64,000 nucleotides of DNA from Croceibacterium_A sp035626815 (GTDB taxonomy: Bacteria; Pseudomonadota; Alphaproteobacteria; Sphingomonadales; Sphingomonadaceae). Shown piece after piece: positions 34,216 through 42,652 of the stretch. The notes under the pieces were generated by a model that worked only from the letters and a program-made list of their open reading frames with translations, was not told the origin of the DNA and ran no database searches. Within the stretch, counting starts at the first letter, position 1. Each line of letters starts with the position of its first letter. Both the position numbers and the translations under genes were made by a program. Location of the stretch: assembly GCA_035626815.1 (NCBI GenBank), contig DASPMY010000012.1:94805-158804 (forward strand). The letters are read 5' to 3'.

Positions 34216-34529
34216 CAGGCCCCTCGCGCGGCTTTCTCGGCGAGGCCCGAGGTGCCCTCGCGGCGGTCGAGCTCGGCGAGCACTTCGGCCAGCGGCACGT
34301 CGCGCGCGGCGAGCAGCACGAGGAGGTGGAACAGCACGTCGGCGGCCTCGCCGACCAGTTCCTCGCGCGTGCCGGACAGCGCGGCGACGGCCGCCTCGAC
34401 GCCCTCCTCGCCGAGCTTGCGGGCCATCGCCGGCAGGCCGCGCGCGGCGAGGCCGGCGACATAGCTGTCCTCGGGCGAGGCGGTGCGGCGCTCGGCTATC
34501 GTGAGTTCGAGGCGGGACAGCGTGTCCAT
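34215..34529 (-). CDS. hisE: Phosphoribosyl-ATP diphosphatase
   Basis: 104 residues. All-alpha NTP pyrophosphohydrolase fold with KLGEEGVEAAVAAL and EAADVLFHLLVLLAARD. It carries out step 2 of histidine synthesis (PR-ATP to PR-AMP). It stands alone as the E domain; hisI is not adjacent. It is separated from hisF by a 60-codon PEP-CTERM-like gene. Confidence 0.95.
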   Translation of the reverse strand: MDTLSRLELTIAERRTASPEDSYVAGLAARGLPAMARKLGEEGVEAAVAALSGTREELVGEAADVLFHLLVLLAARDVPLAEVLAELDRREGTSGLAEKAARGA

Positions 34530-34574
34530 GCGCGCGGAATGGGCAAGCGCGCCGCCCGCGTCAAGGATGCGAGG

Positions 34575-34757
34575 CTAGTCCTTGTCGCGCTTGCGGCGCT
34601 GGGCGGAGATCGAGGCGCGGCGGCCGACGATGACGCCGAGCAGGCCGAGCGCGAACAAGGTCAGCTGCGAGCCTTCGGGCACCGCGGCGCTGTCCTGCGC
34701 CCAGGCCGGCGCGGCCGAAACAAGCGCGGCGACAGCGAGGAAGATTCGGGCGCCCAT
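34575..34757 (-). CDS. 60-residue PEP-CTERM-like sorting protein
   Basis: A signal peptide (MGARIFLAVAALVSAAPAWA) is followed after only about 5 residues by VPEGSQLTLFALGLLGVIVG, then RRASISAQRRKRDKD. This is the layout of a PEP-CTERM sorting signal: a VPE(P)-type motif, a hydrophobic helix and a basic tail. Almost nothing is left as mature domain. It lies between hisF and hisE in the same direction. The function of such minimal proteins is unknown. Confidence 0.7.
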   Translation of the reverse strand: MGARIFLAVAALVSAAPAWAQDSAAVPEGSQLTLFALGLLGVIVGRRASISAQRRKRDKD

Positions 34758-34825
34758 GGCTGCCGGGATGGACCCCGCCGCGGGCAAATCAATCGCTCGG
34801 GCGCCGGCGTCCCGCAACGGGACTG

Positions 34826-35584
34826 TCACCCGCGCGCGGGTAAACCCGCGGCGCGCAAGGCGGCATGCGCCTCGGCGATGGTGTGCGCGCCGAAATGGAA
34901 GATCGACGCGGCGAGCACCGCGCTGGCGTGGCCTTCGGTCACTCCCTCGACGAGGTGCTCGAGCCTGCCGACCCCGCCGCTGGCGATCACCGGCACCGAG
35001 ACCGCATCGGCGATGCTTCGGGTGAGCCGGAGGTCGTAGCCGGCTTGCGTGCCGTCGCCGTCCATCGAGGTGACCAGCAATTCGCCGGCCCCGAGCTCGG
35101 CCAGCCGCACCGCGTGCGCGACCGCGTCGATCCCGGTCGCGCGGCGGCCGCCGTGGGTGAATATCTCCCATCCGTCCCCCGAGCGGCGCGCGTCGACCGA
35201 CGCTACCACGCACTGGCTGCCGAACCGGGCGGCGACCTCGGCGACGACTTCGGGCCGCGCCACGGCCGCGGAATTGACCGCCACCTTGTCGGCCCCGGCC
35301 AGCAGCAGCGCGCGCGCATCCTCGACCGATCGCACGCCGCCGCCGACGGTCAGCGGCATGAAGCACACCGCCGCGGTGCGCCGGACCACGTCGAGCAGCG
35401 TCCCGCGCCCTTCATGGCTGGCCGAGATATCGAGGAAGCACAGCTCGTCGGCCCCGGCCGCGTCATAGGCGCGCGCCTGCTCGACCGGATCGCCGGCGTC
35501 CTTGAGGTCGACGAAGTTGACCCCCTTGACCACGCGGCCATTCGCAACGTCGAGGCAGGGGATGACGCGGATGCGGACGGTCAT
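34826..35584 (-). CDS. hisF: Imidazole glycerol phosphate synthase, cyclase subunit
   Basis: 252 residues. (beta/alpha)8 barrel with the catalytic aspartates in RVIPCLDVANGRVVKGVNF (Asp near residue 11) and TSMDGDGTQAGYDL. It forms IGP and AICAR using ammonia from HisH. Its start is 150 bp from hisA, a gap filled by a large palindromic repeat. Confidence 0.97.
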   Translation of the reverse strand: MTVRIRVIPCLDVANGRVVKGVNFVDLKDAGDPVEQARAYDAAGADELCFLDISASHEGRGTLLDVVRRTAAVCFMPLTVGGGVRSVEDARALLLAGADKVAVNSAAVARPEVVAEVAARFGSQCVVASVDARRSGDGWEIFTHGGRRATGIDAVAHAVRLAELGAGELLVTSMDGDGTQAGYDLRLTRSIADAVSVPVIASGGVGRLEHLVEGVTEGHASAVLAASIFHFGAHTIAEAHAALRAAGLPARG

Positions 35585-35588
35585 GGGC

Positions 35589-35731
35589 GTCCTTCGAGAC
35601 GCGACCGGGCCTTCGACAAGCTCAGTCCCGCTCGCTCCTCAGGATGAGCGCACTTTTTCAAATAGCCGCTCGTCCTGAGGAGGGACTGAGCCAAGCCCGC
35701 AGGGCGTAGTCGAAGGCCCGTCTCGAAGGAC
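35589..35731. repeat. 143 bp imperfect palindrome between hisA and hisF
   Basis: Outer arms GTCCTTCGAGAC (35589-35600) and GTCTCGAAGGAC (35720-35731) are exact inverted copies. Inside them GGGCCTTCGAC pairs with GTCGAAGGCCC, and CTCCTCAGGATGAGCG pairs with CGCTCGTCCTGAGGAG around an A/T-rich loop (about 35651-35665). It looks like a mobile REP/MITE-like element within the his operon, and could attenuate the downstream his genes. Confidence 0.8.
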
Positions 35732-35732
35732 A

Positions 35733-36461
35733 TCATGTCCGCTCAGCAATCTGGATCGCTGCCGAGAGATCGAGCCGGCCGTCGTATATGGCGCGGCCGG
35801 CGATCACCCCCTCGATCCCCTCGCTCGCGTGGATCGCGAGCAGGCGGATGTCGTCGAGGCCCTTGACCCCGCCGCTGGCGATCACCGGCAGGCTGGTGCG
35901 GCGGGCGAGGTCGACGGTGGCGTCGATGTTGCAGCCGGTGAGGAGGCCATCGCGGCCGATGTCGGTGAACAGCAGGCTGGCGACCCCGGCGTCCTCGAAG
36001 CGGCGCGCCATGTCGACGACCGGCACGTCGGACACTTCGGCCCAGCCTTCGGTGGCGACCATGCCATCGCGGGCGTCGACGGCGACGACGATGCCGTTCT
36101 CCCACTCGCGCGCCATGGCATTGACGAACTGCGGGTCTTTGAGCGCGGCGGTGCCGATCACCACGCGCGCCACGCCGAGCCCGAACCAGCCTTCGACCGC
36201 CGCGGCCGTGCGGATGCCGCCGCCGAGCTGGACGTAGCCGGGGAACGTCTCGACGATCGCCTCGACCGCCGCGCGGTTGCGGCTTTCGCCGGCGAAGGCG
36301 CCATCGAGATCGACCACGTGCAAGTGCCCGGCGCCGGCCTCGGCGAACGTTCGCGCCCACGCCGCCGGGTCGTCGCCGTAGACGGTGGCGCGGTCCATGT
36401 CGCCCTCGGCGAGGCGCACGACCTGGCCCTGCTTGAGGTCGATGGCGGGGAAAACGATCAT
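35733..36461 (-). CDS. hisA: Phosphoribosylformimino-5-aminoimidazole carboxamide ribotide isomerase
   Basis: 242 residues. HisA barrel: MIVFPAIDLKQGQVVRLAEGDM with the catalytic Asp, LQLGGGIR-type motif (VQLGGGIRT), and LLFTDIGRDGLLTGCN. It opens the ring of ProFAR in histidine synthesis. The start is placed at MIVFPAIDL (36461), as the family begins there; a further in-frame ATG exists at 36479. Confidence 0.96.
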   Translation of the reverse strand: MIVFPAIDLKQGQVVRLAEGDMDRATVYGDDPAAWARTFAEAGAGHLHVVDLDGAFAGESRNRAAVEAIVETFPGYVQLGGGIRTAAAVEGWFGLGVARVVIGTAALKDPQFVNAMAREWENGIVVAVDARDGMVATEGWAEVSDVPVVDMARRFEDAGVASLLFTDIGRDGLLTGCNIDATVDLARRTSLPVIASGGVKGLDDIRLLAIHASEGIEGVIAGRAIYDGRLDLSAAIQIAERT

Positions 36462-36495
36462 GCGCGGCGCGCCTAACATCCGCCCCGCCGCAATT

Positions 36496-36545
36496 CCATC
36501 GTCATTGCGAGCGCAGCGAAGCTGCGCGCCTCGCGATGACGATGG
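36496..36545. repeat. 50 bp palindrome at the hisA/GH130 junction
   Basis: CCATCGTCAT (36496-36505) and ATGACGATGG (36536-36545) are exact inverted copies; the interior has GAGCGCAGC and GCTGCGCGCCTC, which pair partly. It sits 12 bp after the GH130 stop, exactly at one edge of the SDR-GH130 pair that interrupts the his genes. Confidence 0.75.
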
Positions 36546-36557
36546 TCGTGAGTGCTG

Positions 36558-37739
36558 CTACGCTCCCGGGTCCTCCGACGGCACGAACGCGTCCTTCGGC
36601 ACGTGCGTGATGCGGCAGGCGAGGTCGGCTTCGCCGCTGGCGACGATGAAGTGGTCGTCCTCCTCGACGATGCCGGTCGAGAACACCACGTCGTCGAGGT
36701 ACATCTGGTGCTTGAGCGGCTCGGTCAGCTCGGGGTTGGCCTCGAGCAGCGGCGGATGGCTGGTGGCGATGACCTTCCACGGCTCGTCGGGATCGAGCAG
36801 CGACCAGTAGGTGCGGTAGATGCCGACGATCTGCTTCGGCTCGACCCCGTGCCACAGCGTCAGCCAGCCGCGCCGGCCGGCGACCTCGGTCAGGATCGGC
36901 GGGGTGCCGCCGCCGATGCGCGCGGTCGCCGCGGTGCCGGTGTGCGGGCGGATGTGCGGCTCGATGTGCGGCATCCAGTGCCGCGCGTCGGGGCTCGTGG
37001 CGAGGTTCATCGACGGCCCGGCATGGTACGGGCTGCCCGGCGGATAAGCGAAGAACAGCGCCCCGAGCGGCCGCGTCTGCGCCCAGTACTGGCCGCCGAC
37101 CAGCCCTTCGAAGATCAGCATGTCCTTGTTCTGGTGATCGAGCACGATGCCCTCGAACGTCCAGTCGAGCGCGTTGTCCGAGCTGTAGAGGGTGGTCGAA
37201 TGCCGCTCGGGGCTGACCGAGCAGGTGGTCATCAGCCAGCGCCCTTCGACGCGGCTGATCCGCGCGTCCTCGATCCCGTAGCACTGGTAGTTGCCGCGCG
37301 GGGCGATGGCCTTGTCGTAATGCATCCGCACGACCGCGCGCCCGTCGGGCGTCAGCTCGACCGGCAGCAGCCAGGCGAGCGAGGTCAGCGCCATGATCTT
37401 CCAGCCGTGGCCGTGGAGCAGGAACTTGCGCGGGTCTGAGGTGTCGCACAGCTCGAGCGGCCAGCCGTCGAGCACGTAGCCGAGCTCGGCGTCCCAGCGG
37501 ATGGCGTGCACGTGGCCGTCGAACATCGGCTCGCGCAATGCCTCGGCGACGCGGACCATCAGCAGGAGGTTGCCGTTGGCGAGCCGCGTCATGCCCGGAT
37601 TGAACGCGCCGAGCACGTAAGTCTCGACGTCGAGATGACCGGCGAGCGGGCTGCGCGACAGGTCGATGTCGTCCGGCGTGAGGACCAGCTGGTCGACGGG
37701 GAAGGTGCCCGCCGGCCGGGTCGCGGTCATCGCGTCCAT
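36558..37739 (-). CDS. Glycoside hydrolase family 130-like protein (beta-mannoside phosphorylase type)
   Basis: 393 residues. Five-bladed propeller features of GH130: FNPGMTRLANGNLLLMVRVAE, YGIEDARISRVEGRW (with the candidate acid Asp), IGGGTPPI and GWLTLWHGVE. GH130 enzymes phosphorolyse or hydrolyse beta-1,2/1,4-mannosides. The true substrate is unknown. The gene lies four bases downstream of the SDR gene, so the two are co-transcribed. Both sit between hisH and hisA. Confidence 0.85.
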   Translation of the reverse strand: MDAMTATRPAGTFPVDQLVLTPDDIDLSRSPLAGHLDVETYVLGAFNPGMTRLANGNLLLMVRVAEALREPMFDGHVHAIRWDAELGYVLDGWPLELCDTSDPRKFLLHGHGWKIMALTSLAWLLPVELTPDGRAVVRMHYDKAIAPRGNYQCYGIEDARISRVEGRWLMTTCSVSPERHSTTLYSSDNALDWTFEGIVLDHQNKDMLIFEGLVGGQYWAQTRPLGALFFAYPPGSPYHAGPSMNLATSPDARHWMPHIEPHIRPHTGTAATARIGGGTPPILTEVAGRRGWLTLWHGVEPKQIVGIYRTYWSLLDPDEPWKVIATSHPPLLEANPELTEPLKHQMYLDDVVFSTGIVEEDDHFIVASGEADLACRITHVPKDAFVPSEDPGA

Positions 37740-37743
37740 TGCG

Positions 37744-38511
37744 CTACTCCGCGATGCGCGGCTCGACGTGGATCATCGATACCAGCGAGCGGCGCGGCTG
37801 GGTGAGCATGTACTGCGTGGCCACGGCGATATCCTCGGCGCGGAGCATCTTGTGCTGCTCGATCCACTCGCGCTGCCGCTCGGGCGGGAAGTCGGGGTAC
37901 TGCATGTCGGTGCCGGTCTTGCCCGGCTGGATGATGCCGACCTTGATGTCCTTCTCGGCGAGCTCCTTGCGCAGCGCGGTGGCGAAGCCTTCGACGCCGG
38001 TCTTGGTGGCGACATAGACCGACGCGCCGGCTTCCTGCGTCACCGACGACATCGAGCCGATGAACACCACGTCGCTGCCCGCCTCCATCCGGTCGGTGGC
38101 GAGCTTGGCGGTCTCGACGAACGCGGTGAGGTTGGTGTCCATCACGTAGCGGATGTCGTCCGGTGAGGTGTCTTCGAGCGTCTCGGCCGGCAGCGCGGCG
38201 TTGATCACCGCGACGTCGATGCCGCCGAGGTACTTCTCGCCTTCGTCGACGAAGCGTTGGATGTCGGCCTGGCGGGTCAGGTCGACGTTGATCCCGTCGC
38301 CTTCGCCGACCTCGCGGATGCGCGCGAGCGCGTCGTCGAGGTGCGCCGGCGTGCGCCCGCAGACGAACACCTTGGCGCCTTCGGAGGCGAGCAGGATGGC
38401 GATCGCCCGGCCGATGCCGGTGGTGCCGCCGCTGATCAGCACCTTGCGGCCCTGCAGCGAAGGCTTCTCGGTGTGGGCGTCGGTCAGGTTGCGGGGGTCG
38501 GCGTCGGCCAT
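37744..38511 (-). CDS. Short-chain dehydrogenase/reductase
   Basis: 255 residues. Classical SDR: SGGTTGIGRAIA (residues 27-38) binds NAD(P), NINAA-type motif replaced by VINAALPAE, catalytic Ser in IGSMSSV and Tyr/Lys in SVYVATKTG. GGAGACGCCC precedes ATG 38511. Pairing with a GH130 gene suggests a sugar or polyol step, but the substrate cannot be read from sequence. Confidence 0.9.
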   Translation of the reverse strand: MADADPRNLTDAHTEKPSLQGRKVLISGGTTGIGRAIAILLASEGAKVFVCGRTPAHLDDALARIREVGEGDGINVDLTRQADIQRFVDEGEKYLGGIDVAVINAALPAETLEDTSPDDIRYVMDTNLTAFVETAKLATDRMEAGSDVVFIGSMSSVTQEAGASVYVATKTGVEGFATALRKELAEKDIKVGIIQPGKTGTDMQYPDFPPERQREWIEQHKMLRAEDIAVATQYMLTQPRRSLVSMIHVEPRIAE

Positions 38512-38585
38512 GGGCGTCTCCTCTTGCAGCGGAGACGAACGGCTCCGGCCGAGGTTCCAGTGGCTGAACCTGCGTTGGCCACGGC

Positions 38586-39215
38586 TTACGGATTCCACTC
38601 GAGGAACCGCGCCAGCAGCGCGATCCCGTAGGCCTGGCTCTTTTCCGGATGGAACTGCACGCCGACGAGGTTGTCGCGCGCCACCGCCGCGACCAGCCCC
38701 CCGCCGTGGTCGGTCATCGCCGCGATGTCGCGCCCGTTGTCGGGACGGAAGTGGTACGAATGGAGGAAATAGGCCTCGCCGGCCGCGATCAGCGAGGCGC
38801 CGCCGCGGTGCGGGGTCGGCGAGACGTCGTTCCACCCCATGTGCGGGATCTTGATCGCCGGGTCGGTGCGCTCGATCGGGCGCACCTCGCCCGGAATCCA
38901 CCCGAGGCCCGGCGTCTCGCCGTGCTCGAACCCGCTGCTGGCGAGCAATTGCATGCCGACGCACACGCCGAGGAACGGCACGCCGTGATCCATCACGCGC
39001 TGCTCGAGCGCGTCGACCAGCCCGGGGATCGCGTGCAGCCCGGTGGCGCAGGTGCGGAACGCGCCGACGCCGGGCAGCACGATCCGCCGCGCGCCGCGCA
39101 CGATCCTCGGGTCGCTGGTCACCGCGACCCGCTCGGCCCCGGCGGCGATCAGCGCGTTGTGGACCGAATGGAGGTTGCCCGCGCCATAATCGATCAGCGC
39201 GATGGCCTCAGCCAT
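38586..39215 (-). CDS. hisH: Imidazole glycerol phosphate synthase, glutaminase subunit
   Basis: 209 residues. Class I glutamine amidotransferase with the nucleophile Cys in FLGVCVGMQLL and the His-Glu pair in VGVQFHPEKSQ. It supplies ammonia to HisF. Start at 39215 (MAEAIALIDYGAGNL); an upstream ATG 39239 is less family-like. Here it is parted from hisA by the SDR-GH130 pair. Confidence 0.96.
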   Translation of the reverse strand: MAEAIALIDYGAGNLHSVHNALIAAGAERVAVTSDPRIVRGARRIVLPGVGAFRTCATGLHAIPGLVDALEQRVMDHGVPFLGVCVGMQLLASSGFEHGETPGLGWIPGEVRPIERTDPAIKIPHMGWNDVSPTPHRGGASLIAAGEAYFLHSYHFRPDNGRDIAAMTDHGGGLVAAVARDNLVGVQFHPEKSQAYGIALLARFLEWNP

Positions 39216-39219
39216 GTCT

Positions 39220-39325
39220 CGTGCTTTTCGCACGCCCATCCGGGCGCGCGATCCTCGGTAGACGGGCAGCCAAGCTGCCCCCGCTGCGGGCGGCCGTTCG
39301 GCCTTGCGGCTGCTGCGCAGCCGTT
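39220..39325. repeat. Cluster of hairpins between hisB and hisH
   Basis: Three stems in a row: CGTGC/GCACG (39220-39234), GGGCAGC/GCTGCCC (39264-39280) and a GC-rich stem around GGCCG-TT-CGGCC followed by GCGGCTGCTGCGCAGCCG. The region has no gene and looks like degraded palindromic repeats. Confidence 0.5.
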
Positions 39326-39334
39326 ATTGGCGCG

Positions 39335-39928
39335 CTAGCCACCGAGCTGGCCCTTGGTCGACGGGATCGCCCCGCCCTTCCGCGGGTCGAGCTCGACGGC
39401 GGTTCGCATCGCCCGCGCGAAGCCCTTGAAGATGGCCTCGCACACGTGGTGGTTGTTCTGCCCGTAGAGCAGCTGGACGTGCAGGGTTATTCCCGCCGCC
39501 TGGGCGACCGAGTGGAACCAGTGCTCGATCAGCTCGGTGTCCCACTCGCCGAGCTTCTCCTGCGTGAAGCGCGCCTTCCACACCAGGAAGGGCCGGCCCG
39601 AGATGTCGAGCGCGACGCGCGCCAGCGTCTCGTCCATCGGCGAGTAGGCGTGGCCGTAGCGGCCGATCCCGGCCTTGTCGCCGAGCGCCTGGGCGAGCGC
39701 CTGGCCGAGCGCGATGGCGCTGTCCTCGGTCGTGTGGTGCTGGTCGATGTGCAGGTCGCCGGCGACCTTCAGCGTGACGTCGATCAGCGAGTGGCGGCTG
39801 AACTGCTCGACCATGTGGTCGAGGAAGCCGATCCCGGTGGCGACGTCGTACGCGCCCTCTCCGTCGAGATCGACCTCGACGAGAATATCGGTTTCGGCGG
39901 TCTTGCGGGCGATCCGGCCGGTGCGCAT
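39335..39928 (-). CDS. hisB: Imidazoleglycerol-phosphate dehydratase
   Basis: 197 residues, monofunctional form. The two metal-binding HH motifs are in HIDQHHTTEDSAIALG and YGQNNHHVCEAIFKG. It dehydrates IGP in histidine synthesis. It is the first gene of the his cluster on this strand, divergent from sspB with 83 bp between starts that must hold both promoters. Confidence 0.97.
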   Translation of the reverse strand: MRTGRIARKTAETDILVEVDLDGEGAYDVATGIGFLDHMVEQFSRHSLIDVTLKVAGDLHIDQHHTTEDSAIALGQALAQALGDKAGIGRYGHAYSPMDETLARVALDISGRPFLVWKARFTQEKLGEWDTELIEHWFHSVAQAAGITLHVQLLYGQNNHHVCEAIFKGFARAMRTAVELDPRKGGAIPSTKGQLGG

Positions 39929-40011
39929 GGCTTGGCGCTATACGCGAGGCGCGAGGCCGCGCAAGCATTGGCGCTTGACCGGGAAGCCGCCCGCCGCCAC
40001 CTAATTCGCCG

Positions 40012-40527
40012 ATGACCGACGAGACGCCCGACAGCCTGATCCCGTACGACGAGATCGTGCAGGAAGCGCTGCGCGCGGTGGTCGGGCGGGTGCTCGGGGC
40101 GGTCGAGCGCGGCGGCGGCGTGCTGCCGGGCAACCACCACTTCTACATCACCTTCAAGACCGGCGCGCAGGGGGTGAGCATCCCGCAGCACTTGCGCGAG
40201 CGCTTCCCCGACGAGATGACCATCGTGCTGCAGAACAAGTTCTGGGACCTCAAGGTCGACGACGACGGCTTCGGCGTCGGCCTCAGCTTCAACCAGATCC
40301 CGGCCAAGCTGGCGATCCCGTTCGCGGCGATCACCGCGTTCGTCGATCCGGCGGTCGATTTCGGGCTGCAGTTCCAGGCCGCGGTCGGCGACGTCGAGCC
40401 CGCCGCGCACGACGCCGCCGAGAACGACACGCCCGAGGGCGACGCGGAACGCGGCGGCGGACCGGGCGTTGGCTCGGGCGACGACGGGACCAACGTCGTC
40501 ACGGTCGATTTCGGCCGCAAGAAATAG
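40012..40527 (+). CDS. sspB: SspB-like ClpXP adaptor
   Basis: 171 residues. The alphaproteobacterial SspB fold is visible (SLIPYDEIVQEALRAVV, HHFYITFKTGAQGVSIPQHL, MTIVLQNKFWDLKVDDDGF, IPFAAITAFVDP), then an acidic linker and a short C-terminal VVTVDFGRKK that matches the ClpX-binding tail. It delivers ssrA-tagged proteins to ClpXP. Confidence 0.93.
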   Translation: MTDETPDSLIPYDEIVQEALRAVVGRVLGAVERGGGVLPGNHHFYITFKTGAQGVSIPQHLRERFPDEMTIVLQNKFWDLKVDDDGFGVGLSFNQIPAKLAIPFAAITAFVDPAVDFGLQFQAAVGDVEPAAHDAAENDTPEGDAERGGGPGVGSGDDGTNVVTVDFGRKK

Positions 40528-40562
40528 GCCCCGGGCAGCGCCCGCGCGGTGGGAGCAGCCGG

Positions 40563-40976
40563 ATGAGCCTCACCCCCAAGCTCAAGTCGACCGCGCGCAA
40601 GGCGGCGCGCGAGACCCGGGCCGTCGCCGCCAGGGTCCCGGGGCCGAGCACCAACCCGGCCACCAACCTGCTGATCATGGACGTCGCCATGCGCGGCGCC
40701 ACGCTGGTCTTCGGCCGCGTGATCGAAAAGGCGCTGCTGCGCGCCCGCTACGATCCCGGCAAGGCCGCCGACGTCGTCAAGGGCCGCACCTTCGTCCAGT
40801 CGATGGCCGCGACCGGCGCCGCCCGCGTCGCCACCAAGTCGGTCCCCGGGTTCCTGCTGGTCAGCGGCGGCCTGCTGGCCAAGGCGATCTTCGACCGCAG
40901 CTTCTCGCGCCGCGAATCCGTCCGCCGCGGCGAGCGCACGATCGCCGAGCAGGCGGCCAAGGCGCGGGACGTGTAG
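40563..40976 (+). CDS. Conserved hypothetical protein, 137 residues
   Basis: Begins with a strongly basic stretch (MSLTPKLKSTARKAARETRA), then a helical middle (NLLIMDVAMRGATLVFGRVIE) and a mildly hydrophobic segment (VPGFLLVSGGLLAKAIFDRSF). No domain is recognised. It follows sspB by 35 bp and may be co-transcribed. Confidence 0.7.
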   Translation: MSLTPKLKSTARKAARETRAVAARVPGPSTNPATNLLIMDVAMRGATLVFGRVIEKALLRARYDPGKAADVVKGRTFVQSMAATGAARVATKSVPGFLLVSGGLLAKAIFDRSFSRRESVRRGERTIAEQAAKARDV

Positions 40977-41042
40977 CTCCCGCTCCTCTGGCCGGCTCAG
41001 GTCGGGCTTGATTTCCCCACCCCGCCTGCGGCAACAGCGTGC

Positions 41043-41681
41043 ATGGCCGATCAAGACACGCTGGCCCGCCGCGGGCTGATGTTCATCCTCTCCTCGCCGT
41101 CGGGCGCCGGGAAGACGACGATCGCCCGCCGGCTGCTCGACGAGGAGCGCGGCAATCTCAAGCTGTCGGTATCGGTCACCACCCGGCCGATGCGCCCGGG
41201 CGAGGTCGACGGGCGCGACTACTATTTCGTCGAGGACGACAAGTTCGCCGAGCTGGTCACCGATGAGGCCTTCTTCGAATGGGCCGAAGTGTTCGGCCAC
41301 TGCTACGGCACCCCCAAGGCGCACATCCGCGAGGAGCTCAAGCGCGGCGAGGATTTCCTGTTCGACATCGACTGGCAGGGCACGCAGCAGCTCTACCAGC
41401 GCGCGCAGGGCGACGTGGTGCGCGTGTTCCTGCTCCCGCCGAGCATCGGCGAGCTCGAGCAGCGGCTGCGCGCGCGCGGCACCGACAGCGACGAGGTCAT
41501 CCGCCGCCGCATGGAGCGGGCCCGCGCCGAGATCAGCCACTGGGACGCCTACGACTACGTCGTCATCAACGACGACATCGACGCGTGCTTCGGCAAGGTG
41601 CGGATGATCCTCGAGGCCGAGCGGATGCGCCGCCTGCGCCAGACCGGCCTGATCGACTTTGTCCGCGGGCTGACCCGCTAG
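41043..41681 (+). CDS. gmk: Guanylate kinase
   Basis: 212 residues. P-loop SSPSGAGKTTIA (residues 17-28), SVSVTTRPMRPGEVDGRDYYF for GMP binding, and DIDWQGTQQL. It phosphorylates GMP to GDP, feeding nucleotide pools and (p)ppGpp. Standard length and complete. Confidence 0.97.
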   Translation: MADQDTLARRGLMFILSSPSGAGKTTIARRLLDEERGNLKLSVSVTTRPMRPGEVDGRDYYFVEDDKFAELVTDEAFFEWAEVFGHCYGTPKAHIREELKRGEDFLFDIDWQGTQQLYQRAQGDVVRVFLLPPSIGELEQRLRARGTDSDEVIRRRMERARAEISHWDAYDYVVINDDIDACFGKVRMILEAERMRRLRQTGLIDFVRGLTR

Positions 41682-41741
41682 CGCCTTGCCCGTCCGGCGC
41701 GCGCGGGCTAGCGGCCGTCGCACGTACCGACAGGAGCCCGC

Positions 41742-42575
41742 ATGTCCGCCGACCTCGAAAGCGCCATCGCCGCGGCCTGGGACGACCGCGCCTCGGTCAC
41801 CCCGGCGAGCGCCGCGGTGCGCGAGCCGGTCGAGGCGGCGCTCGAGCTGCTCGACAGCGGCCGGGCGCGCGTCGCCGAGCCCGATGGCCAGGGCGGTTGG
41901 AAGGTCAACCAGTGGCTCAAGCAGGCGGTGCTGCTGTCGTTCCGCCTGAACGACAACCGGGTGCTCGAGGGCGCCGGGGCGCCGGCCTACGACAAGGTGC
42001 CGAGCAAGTTCGCCGGCTGGGGCGAGAACCGCTTCCGCGAAGCCGGCTTCCGCGTGGTGCCGGGCGCGGTGGCGCGGCGCGGCAGCTACATCGCCCGCGG
42101 CGTGGTGCTGATGCCGAGCTTCGTCAACATCGGCGCCTACATCGACGAGGGCACGATGGTCGATACCTGGGCGACCGTCGGCTCGTGCGCGCAGATCGGC
42201 CGGAACGTGCACATCTCGGGCGGCGCCGGCATCGGCGGCGTGCTCGAGCCGCTTCAGGCGGGTCCGGTGGTGATCGGCGACGGGGCGTTCATCGGCGCCC
42301 GCGCGGAAGTGGCCGAGGGCGTGCGCGTCGGCGAAGGCGCGGTGCTGTCGATGGGCGTCTATCTCGGCGCCTCGACCAGGATCGTCGACCGGGCCACCGG
42401 CGAGGTCCACCGCGGCGAGGTGCCGCCGTACGCGGTGGTCGTCCCCGGCGCGCTGCCCGGCAAGCCGCTGCCCGACGGCAGCCCCGGCCCGTCGCTCTAT
42501 TGCGCGGTGATCGTCAAGACGGTGGACGCGCAGACGCGCTCCAAGACCGGCATCAACGAGCTGCTCCGCGACTAG
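41742..42575 (+). CDS. dapD: 2,3,4,5-tetrahydropyridine-2,6-dicarboxylate N-succinyltransferase
   Basis: 277 residues. Left-handed beta-helix with hexapeptide repeats (MVDTWATVGSCAQIGRNVHI, GGAGIGGVLEPLQAGPVVIG) and the N-terminal helical domain. It is the succinylase step of lysine/diaminopimelate synthesis. ACAGGAGCCCGC precedes the ATG. Confidence 0.96.
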   Translation: MSADLESAIAAAWDDRASVTPASAAVREPVEAALELLDSGRARVAEPDGQGGWKVNQWLKQAVLLSFRLNDNRVLEGAGAPAYDKVPSKFAGWGENRFREAGFRVVPGAVARRGSYIARGVVLMPSFVNIGAYIDEGTMVDTWATVGSCAQIGRNVHISGGAGIGGVLEPLQAGPVVIGDGAFIGARAEVAEGVRVGEGAVLSMGVYLGASTRIVDRATGEVHRGEVPPYAVVVPGALPGKPLPDGSPGPSLYCAVIVKTVDAQTRSKTGINELLRD

Positions 42576-42652
42576 CCGTTTGGCACGCCCGGCGCCGTGT
42601 GGTATGCCTGTGCAACGGGCGCGCTGATCATCGGCTTCTTCGGGAGGGCGCG

